A DNA stretch of 17,973 nt from an uncultured Helicobacter sp. (GCA_944325775.1 CALVBL010000029.1:1-17973); one strand, 5' to 3'. Positions 7,926 to 14,933 are shown, counted from the first letter of the stretch. Notes: generated by a model not told the origin, from the letters alone. Translations and numbers: made by a program.

Positions 7926-7934
7926 ATTATAGCA
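7926..7934 (-). promoter_or_regulatory. Extended -10 promoter for the hisZ-like/purA/fliJ/motE/tsaB/thrB/ylxR/infB run
   Basis: On the minus strand this reads TGCTATAAT, a perfect TATAAT with the TGn extension. It lies 32 bases before the TTG start at 7894, leaving a leader of roughly 25 bases that contains the AAAGGA ribosome binding site. No clear -35 box is seen, which is usual for Helicobacter sigma-80 promoters. It is the only convincing promoter for the eight-gene run; internal promoters are not excluded. Confidence 0.7.
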
Positions 7935-7975
7935 CACACACGCTTTAAACATTATTAACATTTACTTTAACACCC

Positions 7976-7981
7976 TACAAT
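7976..7981 (+). promoter_or_regulatory. Putative -10 box of mnmA
   Basis: TACAAT (5 of 6 to TATAAT) lies 32 bases before the mnmA ATG, in an A/T-rich divergent gap, with the ribosome binding site AAAGGA at 8003-8008. It is back to back with the minus-strand promoter about 45 bases to the left. Confidence 0.5.
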
Positions 7982-8013
7982 ACCGAGCTTCATCAAGACA
8001 CTAAAGGATCTAA

Positions 8014-9048
8014 ATGGCAACCAAAGTAGCACTGCTGATGAGTGGTGGCGTGGATAGCTCATACTGCGCCTATTTGCTCAAATCCCAAGGATATGAGGTG
8101 ATAGGGATCTACCTCAAGCTCCACGACAAGCAAGCCAAACACGATGTATTCATCGCCAATTGTCAAAAGGTAAGCGCCGAGCTAGGCATAGAATTTCATA
8201 TCTTGCAAGCACAAGCGGAATTTAAAGCGATCGTGTATGATGAGTTTGTCAATGCCTATAAACGCGGTGAGACGCCAAATCCCTGCACACTTTGCAATCC
8301 GCTTATCAAATTTGGCTTAGCCCTGCAAGAAGCCACAAAATTGGGCTGTGAATATATAGCCACAGGACATTATGCCAAGATCACAGAATATCAAGGCATT
8401 AAGCGAATCCAAAAAGCACGCGATGAGACAAAAGATCAGAGCTATTTCCTCTATGCACTGCCCCAAGAAGCTATCGATCGCATTATGTTCCCACTAGGCG
8501 ATAGTATCAAGGCAGAGATCAAGCCCACTGCGCTTAAGATTCTGCCATTTTTGGGCACACTAGAGACTTATAAAGATTCTCAAGAGATTTGCTTTGTAGA
8601 GACGAACTATATCGATGTGCTCAAAAAGCACGAGCAAGTCGAGCAGAAGGGCATAGTGCGTAATACGCAAGGCGAAGTAGTGGGCGAGCACAATGGCTAT
8701 ATGCAATACACCATCGGCAAGCGCAAAGGATTCAAGGTCTTTGGTGCGCATGAGCCTCATTATGTGATGGGGATCAATCCTGACAGAAATGAACTCATCG
8801 TCGGAAGCAAGGAGGAGCTACAAACCAACATCGTGTATGCGCACAACAAATCTCTCAATCTCGCGCTCAACAAGGAAATGTATGAAGTCAAGATCCGCTA
8901 TCGCTCTCTACCTATCAAAGCGCGCGTGAGTGTGGCAAATGGCATCATCACCGCAGAATTGCAAGAGAGTGCTTATGGCGTGGCAAAGGGACAAGCTCTC
9001 GTGGTGTATGATGGCGATGTGGTGCTTGGCGGTGGTGTGATAGTATAG
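8014..9048 (+). CDS. mnmA: tRNA-specific 2-thiouridylase MnmA
   Basis: Uses ATP and persulfide sulfur to make 2-thiouridine at wobble position 34 of tRNA-Lys, -Glu and -Gln. The 344 aa cytosolic protein has the PP-loop SGGVDSS at 10-16, the catalytic pair Cys94 (in NPCTLCN, the family nucleophile position) and Cys193 (in SQEICFVE), the tRNA-binding central part with ATGHYAKI, and a C-terminal beta barrel. Length matches the H. pylori enzyme I recall (about 342). Start ATG at 8014 has AAAGGA 5 bases upstream. It is transcribed away from the hisZ-like gene. Its stop codon lies inside the left arm of an inverted repeat. Confidence 0.97.
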   Translation: MATKVALLMSGGVDSSYCAYLLKSQGYEVIGIYLKLHDKQAKHDVFIANCQKVSAELGIEFHILQAQAEFKAIVYDEFVNAYKRGETPNPCTLCNPLIKFGLALQEATKLGCEYIATGHYAKITEYQGIKRIQKARDETKDQSYFLYALPQEAIDRIMFPLGDSIKAEIKPTALKILPFLGTLETYKDSQEICFVETNYIDVLKKHEQVEQKGIVRNTQGEVVGEHNGYMQYTIGKRKGFKVFGAHEPHYVMGINPDRNELIVGSKEELQTNIVYAHNKSLNLALNKEMYEVKIRYRSLPIKARVSVANGIITAELQESAYGVAKGQALVVYDGDVVLGGGVIV

Positions 9049-9082
9049 ATTCTAAGCCTACCAATAACGTTATTAGAATCTA
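9046..9082. repeat. Inverted repeat overlapping the mnmA stop codon
   Basis: TAGATTCTAA at 9046-9055 pairs perfectly with TTAGAATCTA at 9073-9082. The loop side contains a second palindrome, AATAACGTTATT at 9063-9074. The arms are A/T-rich and no T-run follows, so this is at best a weak terminator. The mnmA TAG is the first codon of the left arm. Confidence 0.7.
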
Positions 9083-9099
9083 GGTAAATAGATTCACAA

Positions 9100-9113
9100 C
9101 CCCTCCCCCCCCC
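9100..9113. repeat. Poly-C tract (CCCC-T-C9), probable slippage site upstream of a glycosyltransferase
   Basis: Four C, one T, then nine C (9105-9113) in the 139-base gap between mnmA and the glycosyltransferase start at 9188. A possible -10 box, TAAAAT at 9133-9138, begins 19 bases after the C9 run, so length changes would alter promoter geometry. A second candidate, TATAAA, is at 9161-9166. Long C runs outside genes are classic phase-variable sites in Campylobacterota; effect on transcription is inferred. Confidence 0.6.
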
Positions 9114-9187
9114 TTAATCCCAGCATAAGTAATAAAATGCTAGGATTGCGCGTATATCCCTATAAAGCTTTATTTCAAAGGAATGCG

Positions 9188-9406
9188 ATGCCCACAGATA
9201 AACGAGTCGCAGTGATAATTCCGTGCTACAATGAAGAGCACACCATACTGCAAGTGATTGATGAGATTCACACGATCTTGCCACAGGCTAGAATCTGCGT
9301 ATTTGATAACAACTCCACAGACAATTCAAAAGCACTTATAGAATCTACCATAGCCACCAAAATGGGGGGGGGGGGGCGAGAGCGAGCAGCCTACATTCAC
9401 TCCTAG
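9188..9406 (+). CDS. N-terminal fragment of the phase-variable glycosyltransferase as read in the OFF state
   Basis: With G13 the ribosome reads through the tract in the wrong frame, adds RERAAYIHS and stops at 9404-9406, giving 72 aa. It contains only the first half of the nucleotide-sugar fold, with no DXD motif and no membrane helices, so it should be inactive. Confidence 0.7.
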   Translation: MPTDKRVAVIIPCYNEEHTILQVIDEIHTILPQARICVFDNNSTDNSKALIESTIATKMGGGGRERAAYIHS

Positions 9407-10220
9407 TTTATCCTCTCATACTTTCTCTCGCTTCTCTTCTCACTCCTCTTTTTGTCCATATTTACAGCTCTATAGTGTCCGCACACAAGGCAAGGGTGCG
9501 GTAATGCGCGAAGCCTTTAGTCTGATAGATTCTGATTTGTATGTGATGATTGACGCTGACACGCAGTATGATACGCATATTTTGCCTCAAGCCATAGAGC
9601 ATTGTATTAAGCACTCACTTGATATGCTCAATATCGCCAGAATCCCCACGCACAAGAACACACATCGCAGGGGACACAGCTTTGGCAATAAACTCCTCAC
9701 ACGTCTAGCCTCCGCGCTCTTTGGTAGGAAACTTGAAGATATGCTAAGCGGATATAGAATCTTCTCAAAAGCCTTTGTCAAGAGCTTCCCCGCACACTCA
9801 CAGGGCTTTGAGATAGAGACAGAGCTCACGATTTTCGCACTTCAGCAGCGACTGCGCATAGATGAGATAGCTGCTCCCTACAAGGCACGTCCTGACAATA
9901 GCTTCTCTAAGCTCTCGACTTTTAAAGACGGCTTTAAGATTCTAGGCATGATCCTTCAGCTTCTTATCACCGAACGCCCCATGTTTGTCTTTGGGATTGT
10001 AAGCCTGCTGTGTTTGGTGCTTGGGGTGGGCTTGAGTTTGCCTATCGTGTTAGAGTTTTTGCAGACTTCGCAGGTGGCGCGGTTTCCTACACTTTTTGTA
10101 TGTGTGGGGTTGCTGGTTAGTAGCGTGGTGCTTGGCGGCATTGGGTTTTTAGCGCATTTGGTAGCTAAGGGTATCAGAGAGCAGCGGCATTTGACATTTT
10201 TATCATATCACAAGGAGTAA
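9188..10220 (+). CDS. Phase-variable family 2 glycosyltransferase (dolichyl/polyprenyl-phosphate type), frame broken at G13 in this sequence
   Basis: Two overlapping reading frames encode one enzyme. The first frame (9188-9406) gives VAVIIPCYNEEHTI and FDNNSTDNS, the GT-A nucleotide-sugar half. The second (open from the G tract, stop at 10218-10220) gives GKGAVMREAF, DADTQYD (DXD metal site), the conserved GYRIFSKAF, GFEIETELT, and two C-terminal membrane helices. This is the GtrB/DPM1-like layout, which loads a sugar onto a polyprenyl phosphate at the inner membrane. At 9364-9376 there are 13 G; with 12 or 15 the frames join into about 343 aa, so the gene is OFF here rather than decayed. Start ATG at 9188 has AAAGGA 5 bases upstream; an upstream ATG at 9137 has none. 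A Ser-rich segment follows the tract. The stop is two bases before the next gene's start. Confidence 0.85.
9364..9376 (+). repeat. Poly-G (G13) phase-variation tract inside the glycosyltransferase gene
   Basis: Thirteen consecutive G, directly after ATG (Met) of the upstream frame. Upstream codons run in the frame of 9188; downstream homology (VRTQGKGAVMREAF onward) lies in the frame of 9378. Losing one G or gaining two joins them, with Gly codons encoded by the tract. Slipped-strand mispairing at G/C runs of 8 or more is the standard phase-variation mechanism in Helicobacter and Campylobacter. Read errors in such a tract are also possible. Confidence 0.9.
9504..10220 (+). CDS. C-terminal part of the phase-variable glycosyltransferase (DXD half and membrane helices)
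   Basis: The longest ATG-initiated piece of the downstream frame, 238 aa. It carries DADTQYD, GYRIFSKAF, the GFEIETELTIFA block and two membrane helices (about 148-180 and 190-222). The frame is really open from the G tract at 9378, and homology starts before the ATG (VRTQGKGAV), so 9504 is an internal Met, not a genuine gene start. An AGGG about 8 bases before it could allow weak re-initiation, but the product would lack the nucleotide-binding N-terminus. Confidence 0.75.
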   Translation: MREAFSLIDSDLYVMIDADTQYDTHILPQAIEHCIKHSLDMLNIARIPTHKNTHRRGHSFGNKLLTRLASALFGRKLEDMLSGYRIFSKAFVKSFPAHSQGFEIETELTIFALQQRLRIDEIAAPYKARPDNSFSKLSTFKDGFKILGMILQLLITERPMFVFGIVSLLCLVLGVGLSLPIVLEFLQTSQVARFPTLFVCVGLLVSSVVLGGIGFLAHLVAKGIREQRHLTFLSYHKE

Positions 10221-10222
10221 TT

Positions 10223-11734
10223 GTGCAGATTCTAAAGAGATTTTATGATGTATTTGGCGCGTTGCGCGCGTGTTTTGCATTACCACCCAAGCACGATAAT
10301 CTCACCATACAACCACTAAGACGAAAAGATAAGGTGTTTTTGGGAGCGGTTGTGCTATTGTGCATTGGTTTATGTGTATTTCAGTTCTGGCTTGGATTTC
10401 CGGGGTATCACATCATAGGAGATACTTACAATTCTATCGCCAATGCTAAAAATAACTGGCACCCTGTTTTTATCGCCTATGTAACAGAGTGGCTTTATGC
10501 TATTTTTGGCAAGCATTTGTATTATCTATTTTTGTGCAATCTTATCCCTTTTTACACCGGGCTTTGCTTTGTGGTTTGTGGGCTATATATCCGCTTTAGA
10601 AGTCCGATCGCACTTTTGGGCATATTCCCGATCTTTATAGGCAATATTTACTTTCAAAATTTCATACAATACCACAGCTTTGCCCTGCCTATGATGCTCT
10701 TTTGTCTCTATGCGATGGCACTCTTTTATTTTCTTACTACTTCTGTGTTGCACTACACAAGATTCTGGAATAGAGCCTTTTGGACAAGCTTCTTTATCCT
10801 AATGTTTTGTACGATTTTGTGGCGGCATAATGCGATTTTTAGCGTATTTCCATTGTGGATTGTGCTTAGCTTTGTATTTTTACAAAATCGGGGATTGAAG
10901 GGCAAATCTTTTTATAAACCTCTTACAATCCTCATGCTAACAAGTGCCATGCTGTGTTTGGCAATCGTCATTATTGTGCCCAAGATTCTTACCAAAGGAC
11001 AATCTTACCCAAGCAATCATTTGCTTTTGCTTCAGATAGCTGGAGCTTGTGTGCCCGCTGATGATGAGAGTTGTTTTTTACAAGAATGGTATTATGGTGG
11101 TAAGAGCTTTGTAGATGTCAAGGCTGCCTATGCTAAAGATCCTCGCAATGCTGATCCCTTTAATGTGCCTTGGTGGGATAAGCAGCAAGTGCTTTTTAAT
11201 CCGGGTCAAAAGCTCCCTCATCTCACAAGTCAATGGCTACACGCCATCGCTAAATATCCACTAAACTTCCTTCAGCATGAGTTAGGATTTATAAACGCTA
11301 TGTGGATTCAGACTCCCTCTTGGATTTTTGATGCCAAAAGACTGCAAAACAAGCCATCTCACCCTTGGCATGTGAGCGTTACCAACAGCTTCCCAGAAAA
11401 TGAGCGATCTATCACACTCACCCCGCTTAGAGAGCAAATCTACACTTTTTTGTTTGAGCACAAGATTTTGCTCAATCACATCGTGGGTGTTTTGATTGGG
11501 GTTATTTTGCTTGTGCTAAGTAGCATTTTGCTCATTGCCAAAAAACGCGTAAATGCCCTACTTGTCTTTACATTTAGTGCGGCATTTGCTGCTTTTGGCA
11601 GTGCGTTGATGATCGCTTTATTTTCTCCTGTGCCAGAGACACGTTATATGCCGCCTGTGTTGCCTGTGAGTTTGATGGCACTCATTGGGTTTGTTGCGTT
11701 TGTGTGGGATTGGCGCGCTAAGCCTGCACATTAG
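10223..11734 (+). CDS. Polytopic membrane protein, probable GT-C-fold glycosyltransferase
   Basis: I do not recognise a specific gene. The 503 aa product has about ten hydrophobic segments: one at 38-58, a cluster from about 95 to 255, and three at the C-terminus, with a soluble part at about 265-410. The first outer loop holds IIGDTYNSIANAKNNWHPVF with an Asp at 67, and the end holds PETRYMPPVLPV. An acidic residue in the first periplasmic loop and a late R-Y-x-x-P motif resemble GT-C enzymes that use polyprenyl-phosphate sugars. This fits the preceding glycosyltransferase, which would make that donor. The start is GTG at 10223 with AAGGAG 5 bases upstream, overlapping the previous gene's stop. 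It converges on engB; the two stop codons overlap. Confidence 0.6.
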   Translation: MQILKRFYDVFGALRACFALPPKHDNLTIQPLRRKDKVFLGAVVLLCIGLCVFQFWLGFPGYHIIGDTYNSIANAKNNWHPVFIAYVTEWLYAIFGKHLYYLFLCNLIPFYTGLCFVVCGLYIRFRSPIALLGIFPIFIGNIYFQNFIQYHSFALPMMLFCLYAMALFYFLTTSVLHYTRFWNRAFWTSFFILMFCTILWRHNAIFSVFPLWIVLSFVFLQNRGLKGKSFYKPLTILMLTSAMLCLAIVIIVPKILTKGQSYPSNHLLLLQIAGACVPADDESCFLQEWYYGGKSFVDVKAAYAKDPRNADPFNVPWWDKQQVLFNPGQKLPHLTSQWLHAIAKYPLNFLQHELGFINAMWIQTPSWIFDAKRLQNKPSHPWHVSVTNSFPENERSITLTPLREQIYTFLFEHKILLNHIVGVLIGVILLVLSSILLIAKKRVNALLVFTFSAAFAAFGSALMIALFSPVPETRYMPPVLPVSLMALIGFVAFVWDWRAKPAH

Positions 11735-12357
11735 TTTTGTGGGTTAGAGCGTTCGCTTTGTCCCAAAGCCCTCTCTAGCACAAAAGCGCGGAGATCGTGG
11801 ATAGTGGGGATTTTTAGCTTTGGATTATTTTGTGTGCTACTAAGAAATGCGCGGGTATTTTTGAGCTTATTTAGCTCGTTTTGGGTGAGCTTATCGGCTT
11901 TGGTAAAAATCGTTACGATCTCTTGATCCCCGCGCTTAAAACCCTCTATGAGCGTGCATACCTCATCGTCTTGTGTTAGTCTTGGGTGACGCGCATCGCG
12001 CAAATGGATAAAGAGCTTGATACTCCCTCGCTGACGCAAAAACTCCAGTAGATGTCGCTCCCACTTTGTCTTTGTCTCTTTGCTCACCTTGGCATATCCA
12101 AATCCGGGCAGATCCACAAACACAAGCGGGATCACCCCATCATCGCGCGCAAACTCCACGCTAAAAAAATTTATCAGCTGTGTTTTGCCCGGCGTGGCGG
12201 AGCTTTTGGCAAGTTTTTTGCCTAACAGGAGATTGAGCAGGCTGGATTTGCCCACATTGCTACGCCCTAGGAATACGATCTCGCTACTCTGTGGGCTTGG
12301 GGTTTGGGCGATGTGCTGCGCACTGGTTAGAAATCGCGCGTTTTTAGCAACGATCAT
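11731..12357 (-). CDS. engB: Ribosome biogenesis GTPase EngB (YsxC/YihA)
   Basis: Essential TRAFAC GTPase needed for late 50S assembly. Visible G motifs: G1 GRSNVGKSS, the SATPGKTQLINFF switch I segment, G3 DLPGFGYAKVS, G4 TKAD and the late G5 region. Start choice: an in-frame GTG at 12414 has AGGAG 8 bases upstream and would add 19 residues of Asn/Glu/Ser-rich sequence encoded by a 9-bp repeat. ATG at 12357 (MIVAKNARFLTSA) has AGGG 6 bases upstream and matches the usual family start, so it is preferred (208 aa). Located 88 bases (31 bases from the GTG) after lptA on the same strand, as in H. pylori by memory. Its stop overlaps that of the convergent membrane protein gene. Confidence 0.93.
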   Translation of the reverse strand: MIVAKNARFLTSAQHIAQTPSPQSSEIVFLGRSNVGKSSLLNLLLGKKLAKSSATPGKTQLINFFSVEFARDDGVIPLVFVDLPGFGYAKVSKETKTKWERHLLEFLRQRGSIKLFIHLRDARHPRLTQDDEVCTLIEGFKRGDQEIVTIFTKADKLTQNELNKLKNTRAFLSSTQNNPKLKIPTIHDLRAFVLERALGQSERSNPQN

Positions 12358-12376
12358 ACGCGCCCTAGATTTACCA

Positions 12377-12403
12377 GATTCATTAGATTCACTAGATTCA
12401 TTG
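12377..12403. repeat. Three tandem 9-bp units (GATTCATTA / GATTCACTA / GATTCATTG)
   Basis: Three near-identical 9-base units in a row between the two candidate engB starts. Read on the minus strand they encode Asn/Glu/Ser triplets (NESSESNES) if the GTG at 12414 is used. A copy change would keep frame. The units are part of the AGATTCT-type word family scattered over the window. Confidence 0.7.
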
Positions 12404-12444
12404 TGATAATTCACGAGATTCGCTCCTGCTAGATTCTAAGCCCT

Positions 12445-12957
12445 TTATTTGCGCTTAGATGCGGTATCGTTATTAGGATCTTTGTCCTCATCGAGCAAAA
12501 ATATAAGCGTCGTTGGCTTGTTTTTCGCCCCTTCAGAATACGCCTGTCCCTGTTTGTTATTAAGTGTCATAAATTCCCCCGTGATTGTGTTGGGGCTGTC
12601 CTTTTCTTGAATCTTCGCGTTTTCATAGAGGCGATACTCATCTTTGAGTGTATCATACACTACTTTTTGTGCGCTGCCATTTATTTTCCTACCATCTTCG
12701 GTCTCTACATAAAACCTCACACTGCCCGTTGCGGTATATTCTAAGGGCTTGCGCTTTTTGTCGGTTTTGATCACTACCTTATCCGCCCAGAGCTTGTCAT
12801 TGGCTTTTTTGACAAACACATCGGTGTTGAGCTCGATGAGATTTGTTTTGTCATCACTATGGAAAGTCTTGGCGTTGATTTCAAGTTTTTGCGCACCTAA
12901 GAGTATGTGTGTCATCATCGCTATTATGAGGGTTAGTCTTGTTATGTGCTGCTTCAT
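12445..12957 (-). CDS. lptA: LPS export periplasmic bridge protein LptA (OstA-like)
   Basis: LptA forms the periplasmic bridge that carries lipopolysaccharide from LptBFGC in the inner membrane to LptD. The 170 aa product has a signal peptide (about 1-22, ending GAQ) and then OstA/LptA beta-jellyroll repeats: LEINAKTF, GSVRFYVETEDGRKINGSAQKVVYD, YRLYENAKIQEKDSPNTITGEFMTL. The basic C-terminus is low complexity. Start ATG at 12957 has AAGG about 10 bases upstream. It sits between mltD and engB; in H. pylori, as I remember, lptC and two or three further genes lie between lptA and mltD, and these are absent here. Confidence 0.88.
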   Translation of the reverse strand: MKQHITRLTLIIAMMTHILLGAQKLEINAKTFHSDDKTNLIELNTDVFVKKANDKLWADKVVIKTDKKRKPLEYTATGSVRFYVETEDGRKINGSAQKVVYDTLKDEYRLYENAKIQEKDSPNTITGEFMTLNNKQGQAYSEGAKNKPTTLIFLLDEDKDPNNDTASKRK

Positions 12958-12976
12958 ATACTTACTGCCTTAGATT

Positions 12977-14062
12977 CTATGATTTTTTGGGGATTGGGAT
13001 CACGATTTTTTGATTGATTGAGAGGCGCGTGCTTTTCAAGCCATTGACGCGCTTTAGCTCATTGACATTTGTTTTGTATTGACGCGCGATAGAGCTTAGT
13101 GTATCGCCTTTTTGGACTTTGTGTAGGATAAAGGCGGAGTTTGGCGTGTAGTTTTGATCAAAGTGCTGCTTAAAGCGCGCGAGTTTTTCGTATGGTAGAT
13201 AGACATTGTATTCTTTATCGCTTGATCCGGGTGGTAAAAACGCGTATTTAAAGTGCATATTATAACTGCGCAATTCCTTTAGTGACATACCCGCGCTCTG
13301 GGCAATAATGCCTAAAGGCACGCCACTTTTTAGCTTGAGTATAGCGAGCGTATCGGTCGCGCCACGATTGAGTAGGTATTCAGAGTTGTTATTTTTCAAA
13401 AAATCCGCGTCATTAAACACCAAACTCATTGCCACGATCTTGCGGATATAGTTGCGCGTTTCGGGCGGGAGGTATTTTTTGTCCTCATCGAGCAGGGTTT
13501 GGAGTGAGCTATCGCCCCCAGCCTCCTCGATAGCCTTTTGTAGGCGCGTGTAGCCGCAGTTATACGCCATCATCGCCAGATACCACTCTCCTGTGAGATC
13601 ATAGAGTTTTTTTAGGTAGGTGATGGCTGCCTGCGTGCTTTTGATCGGATCTTGTCGTTCATCGATGTAATCATTGATCTCTAGCCCCAGCCCCTTAGCC
13701 GTGCCGGGCATAAACTGCCAAATCCCAGAAGCTTTTTTGGAGCTTTTGGCATTGATGATAAACTCTGATTCCACCATCGCGAGGAATAAAAACTCTTGTG
13801 GTAAGCCTTCTTGTGCGATCATATTGCGTATGATGGGGATAAAGGTGTAACTATTGTCAAAGCGTTTGAGAAAATACTGCGCACTAGATTCTATCGCGTC
13901 GCGCTGATCTGTCTGCTCGGGCAAAAACTCATAGCCCAGCCCAAAGGATTGTAAGATCTTTGGTGTGTGCTGATCGCTATCGACAAACGAATAATACTCC
14001 ACGCCCACACAGCTCATCACCCACACTGCGCACACGACAAAATATCTCATAACGCATCTCAT
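12977..14062 (-). CDS. mltD: MltD-type membrane-bound lytic murein transglycosylase with C-terminal LysM
   Basis: Cleaves the MurNAc-GlcNAc bond of peptidoglycan with 1,6-anhydro product. Residues 1-20 are a signal sequence ending in VMSC; the Met at -2 makes the lipobox imperfect, so lipidation is uncertain. The SLT domain spans about 70-215, with catalytic Glu98 in MVESEF, then ASGIWQFMPGTAKGLGL and the AYNCGYTRLQKAI segment. A degenerate repeat region follows, and a LysM peptidoglycan-binding domain at about 313-358 (VQKGDTLSSIARQYKTNV). Start ATG at 14062 overlaps the tatD stop (ATGA) with GGAG 8 bases upstream; MRYFVV at 14050 is an alternative. Confidence 0.9.
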   Translation of the reverse strand: MRCVMRYFVVCAVWVMSCVGVEYYSFVDSDQHTPKILQSFGLGYEFLPEQTDQRDAIESSAQYFLKRFDNSYTFIPIIRNMIAQEGLPQEFLFLAMVESEFIINAKSSKKASGIWQFMPGTAKGLGLEINDYIDERQDPIKSTQAAITYLKKLYDLTGEWYLAMMAYNCGYTRLQKAIEEAGGDSSLQTLLDEDKKYLPPETRNYIRKIVAMSLVFNDADFLKNNNSEYLLNRGATDTLAILKLKSGVPLGIIAQSAGMSLKELRSYNMHFKYAFLPPGSSDKEYNVYLPYEKLARFKQHFDQNYTPNSAFILHKVQKGDTLSSIARQYKTNVNELKRVNGLKSTRLSINQKIVIPIPKKS

Positions 14063-14847
14063 ATAGCCTGCTCCATAGTGCTAAGCGGTGGCACTTGGCT
14101 AAAGAGCCTATAGGCATTTTGTGTGCTTATGGTGTGAATCTCTGTGCTTGTGAGTGAGAGAATCTCCGCGATTTTTTCCGCGATGAGCGGGATATATTTT
14201 GGTTCGTTGCGTGTCCCTCTGTGTGGGTGTGGCGTGAGATAGGGTGCATCAGTCTCAAGTAGCAGGCGATCTAGGGGCACTAATGGCAGCACTTCCACAA
14301 GTCTGCGCGCGTTTTTGAAGGTGCAAACCCCACCAATACCATAATAAAAGTTCTTAAGCCCTAGCAAGATTCTATCGGCGTTGAAACAATGCAGCACGCC
14401 CCTAAGATCTGGATAGTTTTTGAGAATCTCAAACGCATCGTTTGAAGCCTCGCGCACATGCACAATAAGCGGCTTATCAAGCTCTAGCGCGAGATCGATT
14501 TGTGCGATGAAAATCTCCTTTTGACGCGATTTATACGCCTCCACTTCTGAATCTGGCAGGCGAAAATAATCCAGCCCACACTCCCCGATAGCCACGCACT
14601 TTCTATCGCGCGCAAACTCTGCTAAAAGCTCCCTATCAAAACTATCAAGCTCACATGGGTGGATACCCGCGGCGAAGTAAATATCCTCATAGCGGTGTGC
14701 GATATCCCTTGCCTTGGGTAGATCGCCACCAAACGCACCGGGTATGATGATCTGTCTCACCCCAGCACTCCTAGCCTCGGCGATCACGCACTCCAAATCC
14801 GCGTCATAGGCTTGTGAATCCAAATGGCAATGTGTATCAATCATCAT
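14059..14847 (-). CDS. tatD: TatD family metal-dependent hydrolase (DNase)
   Basis: TatD proteins are TIM-barrel, metal-dependent nucleases with 3'-5' exonuclease activity reported for E. coli TatD, linked to DNA repair. The 262 aa product shows all metal-site landmarks: DTHCHLD at 4-10, the IHP motif in AAGIHPCELD, GECGLDYF, HVREAS, LHCFNA and ETDAPYLTPHPHRG near the end. Start ATG at 14847 or the adjacent ATG at 14844; the CAAAGG about 11 bases upstream is a rather distant ribosome binding site. Immediately upstream of mltD with a 4-base overlap, and divergent from ribE. Confidence 0.93.
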   Translation of the reverse strand: MMIDTHCHLDSQAYDADLECVIAEARSAGVRQIIIPGAFGGDLPKARDIAHRYEDIYFAAGIHPCELDSFDRELLAEFARDRKCVAIGECGLDYFRLPDSEVEAYKSRQKEIFIAQIDLALELDKPLIVHVREASNDAFEILKNYPDLRGVLHCFNADRILLGLKNFYYGIGGVCTFKNARRLVEVLPLVPLDRLLLETDAPYLTPHPHRGTRNEPKYIPLIAEKIAEILSLTSTEIHTISTQNAYRLFSQVPPLSTMEQAI

Positions 14848-14870
14848 CGTATAAAAAACCTTTGAGAGAA

Positions 14871-14876
14871 ATTATG
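14871..14876 (-). promoter_or_regulatory. Putative -10 box for tatD-mltD-lptA-engB
   Basis: CATAAT on the minus strand (5 of 6 to TATAAT), 24 bases before the tatD ATG, in the 86-base divergent gap with ribE. The gap is A/T-rich with an AAAATTTTTT run. A plus-strand candidate for ribE is the weaker TAGCAT at 14904-14909. Confidence 0.4.
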
Positions 14877-14933
14877 ATAAAATTTTTTCCAAAATCTTGA
14901 TTGTAGCATAAGTAAGTTTAAGCAAGGATTGTG

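Noticed and set aside
7895..7939. GTG start for the HisZ-like gene at 7939
   Set aside because: The extended -10 box lies on it, so transcription would begin downstream; the TTG at 7894 has a well-spaced ribosome binding site.
9137..9187. Upstream extension of the glycosyltransferase from an ATG at 9137
   Set aside because: No ribosome binding site there, whereas ATG at 9188 has AAAGGA at 5 bases and directly precedes the GT-A fold.
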